DNA from: Actinomycetes bacterium | GTDB taxonomy: Bacteria; Actinomycetota; Acidimicrobiia; Acidimicrobiales; Ilumatobacteraceae | Length of the DNA stretch: 64,000 nucleotides | Assembly: GCA_029782355.1 (NCBI GenBank) | Contig: JAKOUY010000016.1 | Coordinates: 1 to 64,000, forward strand | Reading direction: 5' to 3' | In this document: piece by piece, positions 61,251-64,000 of the stretch | Position numbering within the stretch: the first letter of the stretch is position 1 | How the letters are laid out: each line of letters starts with the position of its first letter | Notes under the pieces: model-generated | Told to the model about the DNA's origin: nothing | Databases searched by the model: none | Seen by the model: only the letters and a program-made list of their open reading frames with translations | Made by a program: the position numbers and the translations under genes

Positions 61251-62279
61251 ATGCGCGCCTCGCTCTCCGACCTGCTCGACGCCCACGCGGCGCTGGTGGC
61301 CGACGGGGCCACCGGGACCAACTACATGCAGATGGGCCTCGGTCCCGGTGAGCCGCCGGAGCTGTGGAACGTCGAGCACCCCGAGCGGGTCACCGAGCTG
61401 TACCAGCTCTTCGTCGAGGCCGGCGCTGACATCATCCTGACCAACACCTTCGGTGGCAACGCCAGCCGGCTGGCCCTGCACCACGCCGAGGGCCGGGTCC
61501 ACGAGCTCAACGCCGCCGCCGCCCGGTTGGCCCGAGCCGTGGCCGACGAGGCCGAGCGCCCGGTCGTGGTAGCCGGGTCGGTCGGCCCCACCGGTGCCCT
61601 GTTCGAGCCGCTCGGGCCGATGACCCATGACCAGGCCGTCGCCCTGTTCACCGACCAGATCGAGGGGCTGCGTGACGGCGGCGCCGACGTGGCCTGGATC
61701 GAGACGATGTCGGCGCCGGAGGAGATGCGCGCCGCCGCCGAGGCGGCCTGCGCGGTGGGCTTGCCCTACACCGTCACGGGCTCGTTCGACACCGCTGGGC
61801 GGACGATGATGGGTGTCCACCCGGGGGACTTGGCCGGGACGTTCGCTGGCGTGGCCGAAGCGCCGCTGGCCACCGGGGCCAACTGCGGTGTCGGCGCCGC
61901 CGACATGCTGGTCACCGTGCTGCACATGGACGCCGAAGCCGGAGCGGTGATCGCCAAGGGCAACTGTGGGATCCCCCAGTTCCAGGGGACCGAGATCGTC
62001 TACTCCGGGACCCCGGAGCTGATGGAGCGCTACGCCCGGCTGGCCGTCCACGCCGGGGCGCGCATCGTCGGCGGGTGCTGTGGAACCTCACCCGAGCATC
62101 TGGCGGCGATCCGCCGCGGCGTCGACGCCGGCATGGCCGACCTGGCCGCCGGGTCCCGCCAGGTGCCCGACCATGACACGGTGGTGGCCGAGATCGGCCC
62201 GCTCACCCAAGCGGTGCCCAGCACCGCGGCCGGGCAGCGAGCCGGCGCCGGCGAGCGACGGTTGCGCCGGCGCGGCTGA
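61251..62279 (+). CDS. Homocysteine S-methyltransferase family protein (BHMT/MmuM-like)
   Basis: The 342-residue TIM-barrel enzyme has zinc-binding cysteines in GANCGVGAADM and GGCCGTSPEHL, the DGATGTNYMQMG start and AGADIILTNTFGGNASRL. Such enzymes move a methyl group from betaine, S-methylmethionine or a similar donor to homocysteine. The start is longer than E. coli MmuM by little and lacks a corrinoid domain, so it is not MetH. The C-terminal 20 residues are basic. ATG 61251 has TAGCCT 9 bases upstream. Confidence 0.88.
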   Translation: MRASLSDLLDAHAALVADGATGTNYMQMGLGPGEPPELWNVEHPERVTELYQLFVEAGADIILTNTFGGNASRLALHHAEGRVHELNAAAARLARAVADEAERPVVVAGSVGPTGALFEPLGPMTHDQAVALFTDQIEGLRDGGADVAWIETMSAPEEMRAAAEAACAVGLPYTVTGSFDTAGRTMMGVHPGDLAGTFAGVAEAPLATGANCGVGAADMLVTVLHMDAEAGAVIAKGNCGIPQFQGTEIVYSGTPELMERYARLAVHAGARIVGGCCGTSPEHLAAIRRGVDAGMADLAAGSRQVPDHDTVVAEIGPLTQAVPSTAAGQRAGAGERRLRRRG

Positions 62280-62311
62280 GGGGCGCCCGCCGGCCGCGCC
62301 GGCGGACTGAG

Positions 62312-62336
62312 CTGACGGACCGCGACGGTCCGTCAG
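62312..62336. terminator. Hairpin between convergent genes
   Basis: A perfect 11-bp stem (CTGACGGACCG / CGGTCCGTCAG) with a 3-base loop lies 33 bp after the homocysteine methyltransferase stop. A second, bulged hairpin (62369-62397) follows. Both lie between convergent genes, so bidirectional termination is likely, although no T-run is present. Confidence 0.6.
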
Positions 62337-62391
62337 CACCCGGTCGCAACCACCCGCCTAGCCGGCTGACCTCCTGCGCGACGAGCGCAGG

Positions 62392-63090
62392 TCAGACGTG
62401 GGCGGGAACCTGGGTGTCGATCCACTCGGAGAGCGTCGGCGAGCTCTCCACGCTGGTGATCAGTGCGTAGCGCGGCCCGGTGCCGTTGTGCACGACGACG
62501 TGCCACAGGCGCTGGGTGTCGACCACGAAACGGGCGCCACGCGGCAACGGGACCCGGCGCTCGGTCTCGGCGATCGGCAGGTGCCGGTCGTCGAGGTCCA
62601 TGAGCAGCATGTAGCTCTCCGGGTTGTCGGTCAGCTCGACCCAGGTGCGCACGACCCACCCCTCGTTCTCGGGGTTGAACCGGTTGTTGTCGTCGCGGTG
62701 GAAGCTCTTCAGCGCCTGCTCACGGTCCTGTGGCTCGAGCTTGATGATCCGCACCCGCCCGAAGTTGGCGCCGATCGAATCGACGTAGCGCTTCAGCGTC
62801 GGGGCCTTCTCGGCGTTGCTGGTCCACAGGGCGTCCTTGTCGGTCTTGCCCTTGTCCCAGAAGCCGCGGCAGTCCAGCTCACCGTCGGCGGATGCCAACG
62901 GGGCGAAGTTGGTGTCACCGCCGCTCTTCCAGTCCATGTACTCCAAGCCGAGGTACTCCTCCTCGGGGACGTCGAAGTTGGCCGGGGCCAGGGCGACGAA
63001 GCCGGTCTCGGCGAGCTGCGGCATCCGGTAGTGCTTGGTGTCGAGGGGGATCTCGACGCTCCAGTGTTGCTCAGTCGGCCAAAAGCTCAT
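62392..63090 (-). CDS. Probable Fe(II)/2-oxoglutarate-dependent oxygenase (Asp/Asn hydroxylase-like)
   Basis: The 232-residue protein has a cupin-like iron triad: HRDDN (His-x-Asp) near residue 130 and a distal His in DTQRLWHVVVHNG, followed by RYALITS, which can bind 2-oxoglutarate. The N-terminus (FWPTEQHWSVEIPL) contains no known domain. It resembles aspartyl/asparaginyl beta-hydroxylase-type oxygenases only in these motifs; substrate unknown. The ATG lies 8 bases after TACGAT (63099-63104). Confidence 0.72.
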   Translation of the reverse strand: MSFWPTEQHWSVEIPLDTKHYRMPQLAETGFVALAPANFDVPEEEYLGLEYMDWKSGGDTNFAPLASADGELDCRGFWDKGKTDKDALWTSNAEKAPTLKRYVDSIGANFGRVRIIKLEPQDREQALKSFHRDDNNRFNPENEGWVVRTWVELTDNPESYMLLMDLDDRHLPIAETERRVPLPRGARFVVDTQRLWHVVVHNGTGPRYALITSVESSPTLSEWIDTQVPAHV

Positions 63091-63179
63091 GGTCGCGGAT
63101 CGTACTCCTGGGGGGGCATCGGCGCCCGGGCCTTCGGACCCTGGTGCCCGATGTCACAGATCGTTTGGGTCCAAACGAT

Positions 63180-63560
63180 CTACCGGTTCTTGAACGTCGT
63201 GTCCAGCGTGGTCGTCGTGGTCGAGGTGCTCGTCGTCGTGGGCGCCGGGACGGTGGGCGGGGGCAGCTTCAGCACCTGGCCACGGAAGATCTTGTCCTGG
63301 TTGGTGATGTTGTTCATCGCCATCACCTGCTTGATGTCCAGACCCCACTTCTTGCAGATGTCGGCCAGTCGATCCCCGCGCTGGACCTTGTAGCGGGCCG
63401 GGACGGTCGTGGTCGTCGGGGCCTCCGTGGTGGTGGTCGTGGTGGTCTCGATCGGGGGCAGCGTCCCCGAGCCGGCCCGCTGGTCGCCGCACGCCGCACC
63501 GGCCACGGCACCGACCGCAGCCAGGCCGGCGAGGATCGTCAACCGGGCGCGACCAGACAC
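63180..63560 (-). CDS. LysM-domain lipoprotein
   Basis: The small cell-wall lipoprotein of 126 residues has signal core LTILAGLAAVGAVAG and lipobox GAAC, then a poly-Thr linker and one LysM domain (YKVQRGDRLADICKKWGLD...VMAMNNITNQDKIFRGQVLKLP). LysM binds peptidoglycan. Start GTG 63560 is preferred because TAGCAT (63568-63573) sits 7 bases upstream; the ATG at 63569, three codons earlier, lies inside that box and would not work as a leaderless start. Confidence 0.85.
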   Translation of the reverse strand: MSGRARLTILAGLAAVGAVAGAACGDQRAGSGTLPPIETTTTTTTEAPTTTTVPARYKVQRGDRLADICKKWGLDIKQVMAMNNITNQDKIFRGQVLKLPPPTVPAPTTTSTSTTTTTLDTTFKNR

Positions 63561-63602
63561 GGCGGTCATGCTAGGAGCCGAGCGGGCGCCCCGACGGTCA
63601 GC

Positions 63603-64000
63603 TCAGAACAGCCGCTGGCTGACGTAGGTGGCCAGCCCGGCGAGCTCGGTGCGCACGTCGTCGGCCACGTCGAGCCGGTCGAGAGCGTGGAGCGCCTGGG
63701 CGGTGAGACCGGCGATCGTCGACTCCAGATCGGCCAGGGCACCCGTGTCGACGATGGCCTGCTGGATCTCGGCCACCTCGGCGTCGGTCAGCGTGGAGCG
63801 CCCGACCCGGTCGAGCACGGCGCGCTGGGCCGGGTCGGCGGCGGCCACGGCACGCGCCAGCAGCGGCGTCGGCTTGCCCTCGCGCAGGTCCCCGCCCACC
63901 GGCTTGCCGGTCAGGGCCTGGTCACCGAACGCCCCGATGACGTCGTCGCGCATCTGGAAGGCGTCGCCGAGGGGCAGGCCGTAGGCACTGAGCGGGTCCT
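63603..64000 (-). CDS. Polyprenyl synthetase, C-terminal part
   Basis: Only the C-terminal ~132 residues are in the window; the N-terminus lies beyond the right edge. The second Asp-rich motif is in GDAFQMRDDVIGAFGD, followed by KPVGGDLREGKPTPLLARA, typical of trans-isoprenyl diphosphate synthases (IspA/geranylgeranyl type). It makes a linear prenyl diphosphate from IPP. Chain length cannot be read without the N-terminus. Confidence 0.9.
   Translation of the reverse strand, partial: DPLSAYGLPLGDAFQMRDDVIGAFGDQALTGKPVGGDLREGKPTPLLARAVAAADPAQRAVLDRVGRSTLTDAEVAEIQQAIVDTGALADLESTIAGLTAQALHALDRLDVADDVRTELAGLATYVSQRLF

Noticed and set aside
1-64000. tRNA, rRNA, CRISPR or phage genes
   Set aside because: No cloverleaf, direct-repeat/spacer array, integrase or transposase was recognised. 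A computational search could still find a tRNA missed by eye.

Overview
The window reads as chromosomal DNA of a high-GC actinobacterium (about 70% G+C by eye), most likely from class Acidimicrobiia. The evidence is the actinobacterial order rex-hemA-hemC-hemD-hemB-hemL, a CsoR-type copper operon, an ethylmalonyl-CoA mutase, several secreted proteins with poly-Thr linkers, and many genes that start with GTG a few bases after a TAnnnT -10 element (leaderless mRNAs). This placement is inferred from gene content and was not tested by phylogeny. No rRNA, tRNA, CRISPR array, insertion sequence or phage gene was seen.

Layout. 1-5003 (-): most of a giant secreted surface protein with near-identical 804-bp repeats, cut by the window edge. 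5336-14447: a purine-type N-demethylation locus. Genes like ndmC, ndmD and ndmE lie on +, facing a BMP-family nucleoside/purine ABC importer whose last gene is an NdmA/B-like Rieske oxygenase. 14566-16791: a secreted protein with a 15-bp minisatellite and an enoyl-CoA hydratase-like gene. 16798-20401: a copper operon (operator, csoR, copZ, His-rich secreted protein, copA). 20414-25298: an HTH protein divergent from a large FHA-FtsK/EccC-like ATPase. 25452-28522: an operon of a substrate-binding lipoprotein, an ABC ATPase and an ABC-2 permease. 28657-32106: an epimerase-like gene, a CPBP protein, a photolyase relative with inverted domain order and a DUF3253 protein.

32119-35116: a Crp/Fnr regulator and ispD-ispF-rlmB, divergent from a perfect 31-bp palindrome that carries two back-to-back -10 boxes. 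35913-41693 (-): rex-hemA-hemC-hemD-hemB-hemL, a C5 tetrapyrrole operon with a Rex site in front. 41770-48651: mostly housekeeping genes (acyl-CoA synthetase, SAM hydroxide adenosyltransferase, proC, YbjN, an MshA-like glycosyltransferase, an XRE regulator, MoaD/ThiS) plus a 27-residue membrane peptide and a short-ORF/hairpin unit. 48740-50876 (+): histidine phosphatase, YgjP-like metallopeptidase and cyclophilin.

50898-57386 (-): a tightly coupled set with NAT-like acyltransferase, Asn-synthetase-like amidotransferase, acyl carrier protein, NadE-like enzyme and AMP ligase. It is flanked by S51-like and HD-domain genes and looks like an uncharacterised biosynthetic cluster. 57458-62279 (+): 3-hydroxyacyl-CoA dehydrogenase, aat, ethylmalonyl-CoA mutase, twin hairpin repeats and a homocysteine S-methyltransferase. 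62392-64000 (-): a 2-oxoglutarate dioxygenase-like gene, a LysM lipoprotein and the C-terminus of a polyprenyl synthetase. The two regions with most promise for new biology are the Ndm-like locus and the NAT/AsnB/ACP/NadE/AMP-ligase cluster.
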